Below are positions 6,138-12,522 of a DNA stretch of 12,522 nt, piece by piece. The stretch is from JBAYJY01 sp041664945. Its GTDB lineage: Bacteria > UBP15 > UBA6099. The position numbers were made by a program, and so were the translations under genes. The notes beneath the pieces are model-generated. The model saw only the letters and a list, made by a program, of their open reading frames with translations. It searched no databases and was not told the origin of the DNA. The stretch spans positions 1-12,522 of the forward strand of contig JBAYJY010000127.1 of assembly GCA_041664945.1 (NCBI GenBank), in the 5' to 3' direction. Position 1 is the first letter of the stretch, and each line of letters begins with the position of its first letter.

Positions 6138-7487
6138 TTATTTGCCTGAATATTTGTCCTTCAGCCACTTTATCAAATTGTCGCGCGGCGTTTGCGCGCC
6201 GACGACATTGTACTCGTTTTGCCACGCCTGCTTGTCGAGCAGCATCATAATGAATTGATTGCCCTTTACCTTCTCGGTGTTAAAGACAACGTTAAGCGTC
6301 CCGCATTTAACTTTTATTGTTTTCCCCTCGACTTTTCCCCGGTAAACTTCGTTTACCCTTACGGTGAGAATCCATTTTTTCAACTGATAGTCGTACTGCT
6401 TTTCCTTTTCGACTTCCGCCGAAATAACAGTTCCGAGAATGACATTCGGCGCCCTGTTGAACTGCGCTTCAATGTTGGTCTCGAACGGCACGACCTCGAC
6501 CGTGAGGCTCTTTTCGAGCTTCCGAGTCACGACGTTCAGCGCGCGTCCTCGCTTTCTTACGATATTGATGATGTCAGCGCGCAATTGCGAATTGGCGCCG
6601 ACATCTATGTGGGCGATGAGCGCTACGTCGAGAAACGGGTATCCGTCGTTGAGCGTCGCCAAGGAATTCGGCTCGAAATCAGTCGCGTTAAAGTAGACGT
6701 TGATTTTAAATTTTGACGGACGGGGCCTGCGATAATCAATAACCGGAGCCCCGTAGAAGGCGCCTTTCGGCCGCGTCAGCGAGCCGGCCACGTAGCCGGA
6801 TATATCATTGTACTGCGGTTTTAGCGCGAGCAGATCCTTGTTGATCGCGTTGATGACCGATTCGAGCGCAGCGCCGACTTCTTTCCGGGGCAGGGCGCGT
6901 TTCACTTTGAGGGACACCGCGTTCGAACGCGCCAACCCGTTCCACCAGTTCCTCTGTTGCTTTTCGGTTATAGTGTAATTGGCGTCGTATTCCGCTGTGA
7001 TCGAGTGTTCGCCTTCCACGAGGCGAGTGAATGTGATCTGGAGAATAGGGGCGCGCTGCCCGGGATCGAGGCGCAGCGCGTTTTTCGGGTCCGGGGATTC
7101 AGGAATAACCGCCTCTCTCTTGAAAATCCCCGAGCCCCACGACTCGACGCCGTCCATGAAAATCCGGAAAGTCGATCCGTCGGCGCCCGACGGCGACCAA
7201 ACCCGCTTGAAAAAACGCGTCTTATTCGATTCGTTCTTGAGATAAACAATTATCTGAGGCGCGTTGCCGGGTTTGTAGGTTGTTTGCGGGCTGTCGAGAT
7301 AGATTCGCAGCGTGTCGTCATATGTCCTCTCGACCGCATCCTCGGGCGCGAAAACTTTTTTCGCATTTCGTTTTTTCACCGCTATTTCATTTCCGGTATC
7401 CTGCGCGAAAACAAGCGGCGCGAATGAGATGATCAATGCGACCAGAGCGCCGGCGAACACACATTTTGCAAATGCTGCGTTTTTCAT
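6138..7487 (-). CDS. Secreted protein of unknown function, Ig-like and C-terminal beta domain
   Basis: The 449-residue product begins with a clear Sec signal peptide: a Lys near the start, a hydrophobic core at about 10-26, and a likely cleavage after VFA (28) before QDTGNE. The mature part seems to have an N-terminal beta-sandwich at about 57-195 (TLRIYLDSPQTTYKPGN, VYLKNES), resembling secreted Ig-like domains that describe force or extension limits; a middle helical/beta region at 200-345; and a C-terminal beta-rich domain at about 346-430 (VILGTVISAEV, ILTVRVNEVYRGKVEGKTIKV, QFIMMLLDK) resembling the OB/NTR-like modules found in many uncharacterised exported proteins. The ATG at 7487 follows a GGGTGAT ribosome binding site. 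The 71-bp gap upstream is AT-rich and could hold a promoter, but none stands out. I assign no function. Confidence 0.85.
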   Translation of the reverse strand: MKNAAFAKCVFAGALVALIISFAPLVFAQDTGNEIAVKKRNAKKVFAPEDAVERTYDDTLRIYLDSPQTTYKPGNAPQIIVYLKNESNKTRFFKRVWSPSGADGSTFRIFMDGVESWGSGIFKREAVIPESPDPKNALRLDPGQRAPILQITFTRLVEGEHSITAEYDANYTITEKQQRNWWNGLARSNAVSLKVKRALPRKEVGAALESVINAINKDLLALKPQYNDISGYVAGSLTRPKGAFYGAPVIDYRRPRPSKFKINVYFNATDFEPNSLATLNDGYPFLDVALIAHIDVGANSQLRADIINIVRKRGRALNVVTRKLEKSLTVEVVPFETNIEAQFNRAPNVILGTVISAEVEKEKQYDYQLKKWILTVRVNEVYRGKVEGKTIKVKCGTLNVVFNTEKVKGNQFIMMLLDKQAWQNEYNVVGAQTPRDNLIKWLKDKYSGK

Positions 7488-7558
7488 TTATCACCCGTTT
7501 GATCCGTCTTTAGCCCGACATGGAGCTGTATAAATTAAAGATATAACAGCAAAATATA

Positions 7559-9361
7559 TTACAGTTTTTCTTTTTTGATGTCCTTTTCGTATTGAGCGCG
7601 CTGTTTTTTGAGGTATCCCGGCTTCGGGACATCCCACCAACCGACCGCCGGGCTTCCGCTGAGCGGGTGGTCCCGGTGAATTTTGATGTCGAGCAGCGCC
7701 GGCCTGCCGGCTTTCAGGCAGCGGGCGAGGGCGGGCCCGATCTCTTCATGCTTTGACGTCTGTTCCGCGTAGCAGCCCATGGCCTCCGCGATCTTTTTGA
7801 AATCGACAAAATGAGGCTTGCCGTTCGGCAACAGAAAATCGGTGGCGATCGCGCGGCTGGGGCCGAACGCGTCCATCTGCAAGTCCCGTATCGCCATCCA
7901 GCAGGCGTTGTCCATTACGACCATTACGATGTTGACTCCGAGTTCGACCGCTGTCGTCAGTTCCTGCATAGTCATCTGGAAATCGCCGTCGCCAACGATT
8001 CCGACAACCTGCCGCTTCGGATGCGCAAGCTTGACGCCGATCGCAGCCGGCAGCGCGAATCCCATCGTTGAGAAGCCGCCCGTAGTGATGCATGTCCCCG
8101 GTTCGGGAAACGGGAACTCCTGAAGCAACTGCGCCTGCGCATTTCCGGACGATGTCACAATAAACGCGTCGCCGGCGGCGACGTTCCTGATTTCGCGCAG
8201 AACTCGTGAGATCGTCGGCGGGTTAAGTTTCATCCCGGCCAGCCTGTCAGTGTGTCTTTGCCACTTCGCTTTTTCAGCCTGCAGTTCCTTGTAATAAGCG
8301 GAGCGTGTGAAGTCGGATTTTTTGATTTTCTTTTTGATTTGCTTCGTCAGTTCCGCGAGTGTGGGTTTTGCGTCGGCGATGATGCCCACTTCGACCGGAT
8401 AATTTTTTCCTATTTCCGAGGGGTCGAGATCGACATGAATAAGTTTCGTCGGCGGTATGGCGAAGGCTGCGCCGTGTTTGTAGCTGCAGGCGGTTTCATC
8501 GGCGAAGCGGCAGCCGACGGAGAGCAGGACGTCGGCGGTCGAAGTCATCTTCAAGCCGACGGTGGTGCCTTTCGAGCCGGTGTGCCATGCGTAGAGCGGG
8601 TGGCTCTCCGGGAACGCGCCTTTGCCCTGCATGGTTGTGACGACAGCCGCGCCAGTAGCTTCTGCGAGAGCGAGGAGTTCTTTGTAAGCGCCTGCGGAAT
8701 GCACACCGCCGCCGGCGAGGATGACAGGCCGTTTCGCGCCTGCGAGCAGCTTGACCGCTTTTTCGATCTCCGCCGGGTCCGGCATAGGAATGCCGGCTGC
8801 GCTTCGCTTGTCCGGATCGGGAATCTCTACGTCGACCGTAGCCGCGCCGACGTCCATCGGAACGTCTATAAGGACAGGTCCGCGCCGTCCGGTCATCATT
8901 ATGTTGAACGCGCGCGCCATGATCGTCGGCAACTGGCCTGCGCTGTCCACCTTCCAGTAGCGTTTGACGACAGGTTCGAGAACGCGCGGAAAATTCGCGT
9001 CGTGCGAGCGCTCGATCTCCTGCAGAAGTCCGTGGCCGCGCATGTGGACGTGCGCGTTTCCGGTGACGATCAGAACGGGCGTTGAATCCGCGAACGCCGT
9101 CGCCGCGCCGATAGCCGTGTTGATGGCGCCCGGGCCGATGGATGTGAACACCATCAGCGGCCGCCCCGTCGCCCGGTAGTATCCGTCCGCCATGTGCACG
9201 GCGCACATCTCCTGCTTCGCCTGCAAAACCTTTATCTTTTTCTCGCGTCCGATGAATGCGTCGGCCACCGGCAGGCAGCCGTGCCCCGGTATCCCAATAG
9301 CGTAAGGAACTTTATGTTTGATCAGGGATTCGACAATTATTTCTCCGCCCGTCAACTTCAT
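7559..9361 (-). CDS. Thiamine-diphosphate-dependent enzyme, acetolactate synthase superfamily, IolD-like
   Basis: This is a 600-residue three-domain ThDP enzyme. The N-terminal pyrimidine-binding domain carries the catalytic Glu51 (QAKQEMCAVHMADGYYRATG) and GPGAINTAIGAATAFAD near 77. The middle domain (about 195-345) has RPVILAGGG and IHVDLDPSEIG. The C-terminal domain has the ThDP/Mg site GDGDFQ (457-462) through DNACW (Asn485). Typical product labels would be acetolactate synthase large subunit, but no small subunit is nearby. From memory, LQMDAFGPS after the ThDP motif, the RYWKVDS segment and GWWDVPKPGY near the C-terminus resemble IolD (trihydroxycyclohexanedione hydrolase) more than IlvB. 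The frame also opens upstream to a TTG at 9403, but CGGAGG ends 5 bases before the ATG at 9361, which decides the start. It lies 45 bp after the nitroreductase gene. Confidence 0.92.
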   Translation of the reverse strand: MKLTGGEIIVESLIKHKVPYAIGIPGHGCLPVADAFIGREKKIKVLQAKQEMCAVHMADGYYRATGRPLMVFTSIGPGAINTAIGAATAFADSTPVLIVTGNAHVHMRGHGLLQEIERSHDANFPRVLEPVVKRYWKVDSAGQLPTIMARAFNIMMTGRRGPVLIDVPMDVGAATVDVEIPDPDKRSAAGIPMPDPAEIEKAVKLLAGAKRPVILAGGGVHSAGAYKELLALAEATGAAVVTTMQGKGAFPESHPLYAWHTGSKGTTVGLKMTSTADVLLSVGCRFADETACSYKHGAAFAIPPTKLIHVDLDPSEIGKNYPVEVGIIADAKPTLAELTKQIKKKIKKSDFTRSAYYKELQAEKAKWQRHTDRLAGMKLNPPTISRVLREIRNVAAGDAFIVTSSGNAQAQLLQEFPFPEPGTCITTGGFSTMGFALPAAIGVKLAHPKRQVVGIVGDGDFQMTMQELTTAVELGVNIVMVVMDNACWMAIRDLQMDAFGPSRAIATDFLLPNGKPHFVDFKKIAEAMGCYAEQTSKHEEIGPALARCLKAGRPALLDIKIHRDHPLSGSPAVGWWDVPKPGYLKKQRAQYEKDIKKEKL

Positions 9362-9366
9362 GAATG

Positions 9367-9371
9367 CCTCC
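9367..9371 (-). promoter_or_regulatory. Ribosome binding site that fixes the ThDP enzyme start
   Basis: GGAGG on the minus strand, five bases upstream of the ATG at 9361. It supports the 600-residue product over the longer TTG-initiated reading (9403), whose extra 14 residues (SRPNAALKHSEAF) show no family similarity. Confidence 0.75.
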
Positions 9372-9406
9372 GAGTGTTTTAGCGCGGCGTTTGGCCGCGA
9401 CAATTC

Positions 9407-10087
9407 TTATTTTGCCGCGAAAGGAACTCCGTACTTGCCGCGCGATGCGATTTTATCCAGCGACTTGCGCGGCCGCTCATCCGGCGCCTCCGCCGGAATG
9501 CCTATCGGCAACAAAGCAAGCAGATACATTCTTTCGGGCAGAGCGAGTTCCGCGCGGATTTCCTCGTAAAGCTCATTAAGGGCGCCGGTCACTTCGTTTC
9601 CGAAAGCGCCGACAATGCACATGCCGAGTCCCTGATTGACAGCCTCGACGCACATGAATCCGTAGGCGATGCCGAGTTGTTCGAACGTCCGCGCGAGGAT
9701 AACCGAAGGTCCGTTCTCGGCCACGCAGTAAACCGGGTCTTTCAGGATGAAATTATCAACAATCTCCGCGGTCGCCCTCATGACGCCTTTCTCGATCAGT
9801 TCCATCAGCGCCTCGCGGTTTTTCGGCTTGTCCCATGCGCTCACGTCGCCGCAGACGGCTATCACCGACGGCGCGGAAGCGACGAACTTCTGCCCCTTCG
9901 AAAGCGCCACGAATTTCTGCTTCAACGCAGCGTCTTCCACAACAATAAAATGCCACGGCTGCACATTTTCCCATGACGGCGCCCTTCGGCCCGCATCGAG
10001 CACTTTCTCAAGAGCCGTCTCCGGCACAGAGTCTTCCTTAAAGCGCCGTATGCTCCGCCAGCCTTGTATCGCTTCAGTCGCGTCCAT
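9407..10087 (-). CDS. Nitroreductase-family FMN oxidoreductase
   Basis: This is a 226-residue member of the nitroreductase (NfsB/NOX-like) superfamily of homodimeric FMN enzymes that use NAD(P)H. The N-terminal RSIRRFKEDS (11-20) is the usual FMN-phosphate-binding arginine motif. RAPSWENVQPWHFIVV (35-50) is the APS-N-QPW-F signature of the family. VNQGLGMCIVGAF (150-162) and YLLALLPIGIPAE (188-200) form the second cofactor-binding region, and the C-terminal RPRKSLDKI is typical. The natural substrate is unknown; many members act on quinones, flavins or nitro compounds, or have moved to specialised reactions. The ATG at 10087 has GGAGG 8 bases upstream (10096-10100). It is the first gene of a leftward unit with the ThDP enzyme. 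Confidence 0.94.
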   Translation of the reverse strand: MDATEAIQGWRSIRRFKEDSVPETALEKVLDAGRRAPSWENVQPWHFIVVEDAALKQKFVALSKGQKFVASAPSVIAVCGDVSAWDKPKNREALMELIEKGVMRATAEIVDNFILKDPVYCVAENGPSVILARTFEQLGIAYGFMCVEAVNQGLGMCIVGAFGNEVTGALNELYEEIRAELALPERMYLLALLPIGIPAEAPDERPRKSLDKIASRGKYGVPFAAK

Positions 10088-10126
10088 GGTTCCAGCCTCC
10101 GATTAATCGTATTTCAGTATAAAATG

Positions 10127-10155
10127 ATTATCCCGAAACGGGGCGCCTGTTGCAA
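10127..10155 (-). promoter_or_regulatory. Candidate promoter for the nitroreductase-ThDP enzyme unit
   Basis: On the minus strand TTGCAA (10150-10155) and GATAAT (10127-10132, five of six matches to -10) are separated by exactly 17 bp. A start near 10120 would leave a leader of about 33 bases containing the GGAGG site for the ATG at 10087. Confidence 0.5.
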
Positions 10156-10171
10156 GAATAAGTGGAAATTT

Positions 10172-10200
10172 TTCATAAAATTCACGGCTGAAGCTATAAT
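10172..10200 (+). promoter_or_regulatory. Near-consensus promoter for the radical SAM gene
   Basis: TTCATA (10172-10177) and a perfect TATAAT (10195-10200) are 17 bp apart. A start near 10207 would leave only about 15 bases before the ATG at 10222. Together with the leftward promoter at 10127-10155 this makes a compact divergent control region, with the two -35 boxes only 16 bp apart, so a regulator bound between them could affect both. Confidence 0.58.
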
Positions 10201-10221
10201 ATTCCGGGCGGAAAAATTGAG

Positions 10222-11139
10222 ATGAGAGAAGCGTCGTACATAAAACTGCATGAGAGCGGCGAGCTTGCGCGGCGCGCGGCGAGCGCGAAGGAGATGCTTT
10301 TGGCATGCTCGCTGTGCCCGCGAAATTGCGCGGTGAACAGGCTTGCGGGCGAGAAGGGCGTCTGCGGCGCAGGCGCTGAAGCGCGCGTATCAAGTCATAA
10401 CGCTCACGCCGGCGAGGAGCCGCCCATCTCAGGCGACAACGGCAGCGGCACGATTTTCCTCACTCATTGCAATCTGAAGTGCATCTTTTGCCAGAATTAC
10501 CCGATCAGCCACCTCGGAAACGGAACGACCGTGACGCCCGAGCGAATGGCGGAAATGATGCTCTCGCTTCAGAATCGCGGATGCCACAATATCAACTTCG
10601 TGACGCCGACTCACTACATGCCGCAGATTGTCGAAGCGTTGGACATCGCGGCCTGCGCCGGGCTGCGCATTCCGATCGTTTATAATTGCGGCGGTTACGA
10701 AAGTCTCGACGCCATCCGGCTGCTCGACGGAATCGTCGATATCTACATGCCCGATATCAAATACAGCGAGGAAGGACCGGCGATCATGCTTTCGAAGGCG
10801 CCGGACTACTTCAGGCGTTCATGCGAGGCGATTAAAGAGATGCATCGGCAGGTTGGGAATCTTGAAATAGAAGAGGGCGGAATAGCTTCGCGAGGTTTGT
10901 TGATTCGCCATCTTGCGCTCCCCGGCGGCATGGCCGGCAGCCGCAAGTCGCTCGAATTCATCGCCCGGGAAATCTCGCCCCACACCTTCATCAGCGTCAT
11001 GTCACAATATTTTCCCGCGCATAAAGCTTTGCAAATCCCCAAAATGGCGCGCAAAATCACAATTGATGAGTATCGAGAAGTTGTTGAAATTGTTGACGAA
11101 CTTGGCCTTGAAAACGGCTGGATTCAGGGCGACACATAA
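10222..11139 (+). CDS. Radical SAM protein, PflX-like (COG1313 type)
   Basis: The 305-residue protein carries the radical SAM iron-sulfur motif CNLKCIFC (Cys83, Cys87, Cys90), which binds the 4Fe-4S cluster that cleaves S-adenosylmethionine. Upstream is a second cysteine set, ACSLCPRNCAVNR...GVCGAG (Cys29, Cys32, Cys36, Cys48), the hallmark of the PflX/COG1313 family often annotated as pyruvate formate-lyase activating enzyme-like. Later landmarks are FVTPTHYMPQIVEAL (126-140), YNCGGYESLDAIRLLDGIVDIYMPDIKY (154-181) and IRHLALPGG. The true substrate of this family is not established, and no glycyl-radical enzyme lies next to it here, so the activase label is not supported by context. The ATG at 10222 has only a weak ribosome binding site (GGCGG, about 11 bases upstream). 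Confidence 0.93.
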   Translation: MREASYIKLHESGELARRAASAKEMLLACSLCPRNCAVNRLAGEKGVCGAGAEARVSSHNAHAGEEPPISGDNGSGTIFLTHCNLKCIFCQNYPISHLGNGTTVTPERMAEMMLSLQNRGCHNINFVTPTHYMPQIVEALDIAACAGLRIPIVYNCGGYESLDAIRLLDGIVDIYMPDIKYSEEGPAIMLSKAPDYFRRSCEAIKEMHRQVGNLEIEEGGIASRGLLIRHLALPGGMAGSRKSLEFIAREISPHTFISVMSQYFPAHKALQIPKMARKITIDEYREVVEIVDELGLENGWIQGDT

Positions 11140-11319
11140 CCATCGGCAGCGACGATATTTGGCGAAACTCCAAAAACATTCAAAACATTTGCGTTTCCGC
11201 TGTATGCAAAAAGCAGCATAATCTGCAAAAATATGCATTCGAAATTCTGCTGAAATGAAATGCCAACAAAAGTTAAATTTAGAATTAATTGCGCAAAATT
11301 GAGAAAAATTTATATGAAG

Positions 11320-11350
11320 TTGTCAATATGGTACGCTAATTGATGTTAAT
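11320..11350 (+). promoter_or_regulatory. Weak candidate promoter for the fibre-like protein
   Basis: TTGTCA (11320-11325, five of six matches to -35) is followed after a long 19-bp spacer by GTTAAT (11345-11350, four of six matches to -10). The spacing is poor, so this is only the best of several weak options in an AT-rich stretch. Confidence 0.25.
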
Positions 11351-11357
11351 ATATTAA
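11346..11357. promoter_or_regulatory. 12-bp perfect AT palindrome in the fibre-gene leader
   Basis: TTAATATATTAA is a spacerless inverted repeat that overlaps the weak -10 candidate and ends 6 bases before the ribosome binding site GGGAAGG. It could be an operator, but low complexity makes a chance origin likely. Confidence 0.25.
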
Positions 11358-11363
11358 TTATAT

Positions 11364-11370
11364 GGGAAGG
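11364..11370 (+). promoter_or_regulatory. Ribosome binding site of the fibre-like protein
   Basis: GGGAAGG lies 5 bases before the first ATG (11376) and 8 before the adjacent second ATG (11379). Either start is possible; both precede the signal sequence. Confidence 0.7.
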
Positions 11371-11375
11371 AACAA

Positions 11376-12522
11376 ATGATGACAACAAATGCGTCCCATA
11401 AATTACTAATAATCATAGGCGCAATAATTGTTGCTTTGCTTATCGGGAATAGCGCGAAAAGCGATGTGGCGCAGCGATTAAATTACCAAGGCCGGATAGT
11501 CGATGCCAATGGCGTTCCTGTTGCAAATTCAACATACAGCATAGAGTTTCAGATATTTGACGATGTGGCGGCTGGAAGTTCGGTATGGGGACCGGAGACA
11601 CATGGCAGCGTTACGTTGACAAACGGACTGTTCAGCGTTGAACTTGGAGACACGGTTGCGCTGTCGAGCATAAACTTCAATCAGGATTGCTGGCTTCAAA
11701 TCACAGTCGCCGGAACGGCATACTCGCCCCGGCAGCGTCTGACAGCGGTAACTTATGCGCTGACAGTTCCTCTTTTAAGCATCACGAACGGAAAGCTGGC
11801 TGACAGCGCTGTCAACAGCGCGAAAGTGCAGGATAACACGCTGACGGCGGCTGATTTTCTGGTGAATGTCGTCAGCAGCGTTGACGGAGTGACGAACGAC
11901 GGCGGCGACATAGATCTGATAGGCGGAACCGGCATTACAATCACGCCCGACGACACGGCAAATACGATAACCATCGCTCCGAACCTCGGTTCTATAGACC
12001 ACAACAGCCTGATGAATCTGACAACCGGCGATCCGCACACACAGTACTTCAACCTTTCACAAAGTGAAACCGTGTCGGGCATCCCGGCATTCAACGGCGG
12101 CACAACCGGTTCATCAGCGCCATTCACCGTGGATTCCACTTATGTTGTAAGCAGCCTGAACGCCGATTATCTGGACGGGCAGCACGGGTCATATTATCAG
12201 AACGCCGACAACATAAACGCCGGAACGCTGGGGACCGGTTATTACTCAGCCTATGCCGATCTTTCGGCGGAAACCAAGATCGGAACCGGCGCGGCGCAAG
12301 TGGCGGCCGGTAACCACTCGCACACAAATATGGTGACGGGCACAGGCACTGCCACGCGTGTGGCTTTCTGGGACACGGCGAGCACGATTTCCTCAAATGC
12401 CAATCTATACTGGGACAACACGAACAGCCGTCTCGGTATCGGCACAACCTCGCCGTCAGTCGGCCTTCACGTTTCCGGGAACGCATTTTTCGACCTGCCG
12501 GCGGGCACAGCGAATGAGAGGA
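11376..12522 (+). CDS. Secreted phage-tail-fibre-like repeat protein, C-terminus outside window (partial)
   Basis: The frame is open from the ATG at 11376 to the last base, giving 382 residues with no stop. A signal peptide or anchor covers about residues 9-28. The mature part starts with RLNYQGRIVDANGVPVANSTY (34-54), a module common at the N-terminus of large secreted proteins, then TNGLFSVELG and an Ig/jelly-roll-like segment to about 135. Next come fibre-like modules: ITNGKLADSAVNSAKVQDNT, SVDGVTNDGGDIDLIGGTGI, IDHNSL...DPHTQYF, LNADYLDGQHGSYYQN, AAGNHSHTNMVTGTG, and LYWDNTNSRLGIGTTSPSVGLHVSGNAFF. The last resembles the shaft region seen before an intramolecular chaperone (endosialidase/peptidase S74-type) domain, which would lie beyond the edge. 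Histidine-containing motifs (HSH, HT, DGQH) recall iron-binding HxH sites of trimeric tail fibres. No phage genes are nearby, so a cellular surface adhesin-like role is more likely. Confidence 0.85.
   Translation, partial: MMTTNASHKLLIIIGAIIVALLIGNSAKSDVAQRLNYQGRIVDANGVPVANSTYSIEFQIFDDVAAGSSVWGPETHGSVTLTNGLFSVELGDTVALSSINFNQDCWLQITVAGTAYSPRQRLTAVTYALTVPLLSITNGKLADSAVNSAKVQDNTLTAADFLVNVVSSVDGVTNDGGDIDLIGGTGITITPDDTANTITIAPNLGSIDHNSLMNLTTGDPHTQYFNLSQSETVSGIPAFNGGTTGSSAPFTVDSTYVVSSLNADYLDGQHGSYYQNADNINAGTLGTGYYSAYADLSAETKIGTGAAQVAAGNHSHTNMVTGTGTATRVAFWDTASTISSNANLYWDNTNSRLGIGTTSPSVGLHVSGNAFFDLPAGTANER

Larger units (their letters stand above)
11140..11375. other. AT-rich intergenic gap of 236 bp, no gene seen
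   Basis: This gap is visibly more AT-rich than the genes on either side. I see no credible coding frame, no clear U-run terminator and no RNA gene. It holds a tandem caaaaacatt/caaaacatt (11171-11189), a weak 5-bp stem TATGC/GCATA (11203-11220), a TTGCGCAA palindrome near 11290, and the leader elements of the next gene listed separately. Confidence 0.7.

Noticed and set aside
7488..7558. Promoter before the secreted 449-residue protein
   Set aside because: The gap is AT-rich, with a possible extended -10 (TGTTATATC on the minus strand), but no acceptable -35 at normal spacing, so I did not list it.
8252..9085. A 277-codon plus-strand open frame opposite the ThDP enzyme
   Set aside because: It lies wholly antisense to a gene with clear motifs, and its product is rich in His, Arg, Asp and Cys without family features, as expected of a shadow frame in GC-rich DNA.
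8496..9206. A 236-codon minus-strand frame inside the ThDP enzyme gene
   Set aside because: Same strand, shifted frame; arginine-rich translation without motifs. It is a by-product of third-position GC bias, not a frameshifted gene.
9362..9403. TTG start giving the ThDP enzyme 14 more residues
   Set aside because: A strong GGAGG site sits five bases before the ATG at 9361, and the added residues match nothing in the family.
11753..12139. A 128-codon minus-strand frame opposite the fibre-like gene
   Set aside because: The plus-strand frame has a signal peptide, ribosome binding site and recognisable modules; the antisense frame has none of these.
11376..12522. Prophage or phage tail locus
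   Set aside because: Only the fibre-like modules suggest phage. The protein has a signal peptide and no other phage gene is in view.

Overview
The window is a GC-rich bacterial chromosome segment, probably from an uncultured, double-membraned bacterium. Dxr and IspE place it in the MEP (non-mevalonate) isoprenoid pathway, which points away from archaea. Signal peptides, a membrane-anchored penicillin-binding protein and a secreted fibre-like protein indicate an ordinary bacterial envelope. No rRNA, tRNA, CRISPR array, insertion sequence or integrase was seen. I cannot name the phylum from sequence alone. The style (TPR proteins in housekeeping operons, secreted 'LNYQGR...' fibre-like proteins) is often seen in environmental candidate-phylum genomes, but that is an impression.

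Left and middle (1-5500, all on the minus strand, so read right to left): pyrF (orotidine-5'-phosphate decarboxylase), a six-repeat TPR protein, ispE, dxr, a small membrane-anchored transpeptidase-type penicillin-binding protein, and a second membrane-anchored repeat-like protein that leaves the window at base 1. Spacing is tight: an 8-bp overlap (TPR/ispE), 6 bp (dxr/PBP) and 1 bp (PBP/last gene). They probably form one transcription unit. A candidate promoter lies just upstream of pyrF, with a 12-bp palindrome next to it. The unit joins pyrimidine synthesis, isoprenoid precursor synthesis (needed for the undecaprenyl lipid carrier) and peptidoglycan cross-linking.

Middle-right (5580-10087, minus strand): a nitroreductase-family flavoprotein, a thiamine-diphosphate enzyme of the acetolactate synthase superfamily with IolD-like features, a secreted two-domain protein of unknown function, and an acidic-tailed 167-residue orphan. 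The first two appear to share a promoter in the divergent intergenic region at 10088-10221.

Right (10222-12522, plus strand): a PflX-like radical SAM protein read divergently from the nitroreductase under a near-consensus promoter, then a 236-bp AT-rich gap, then the 5' part of a large secreted protein with phage-tail-fibre-like modules that runs off the right edge.

Most of the window is recognisable core metabolism. The parts least explained by known families are the truncated fibre-like protein, the two hypothetical genes at 5580-7487, and the exact substrate of the thiamine-diphosphate enzyme.
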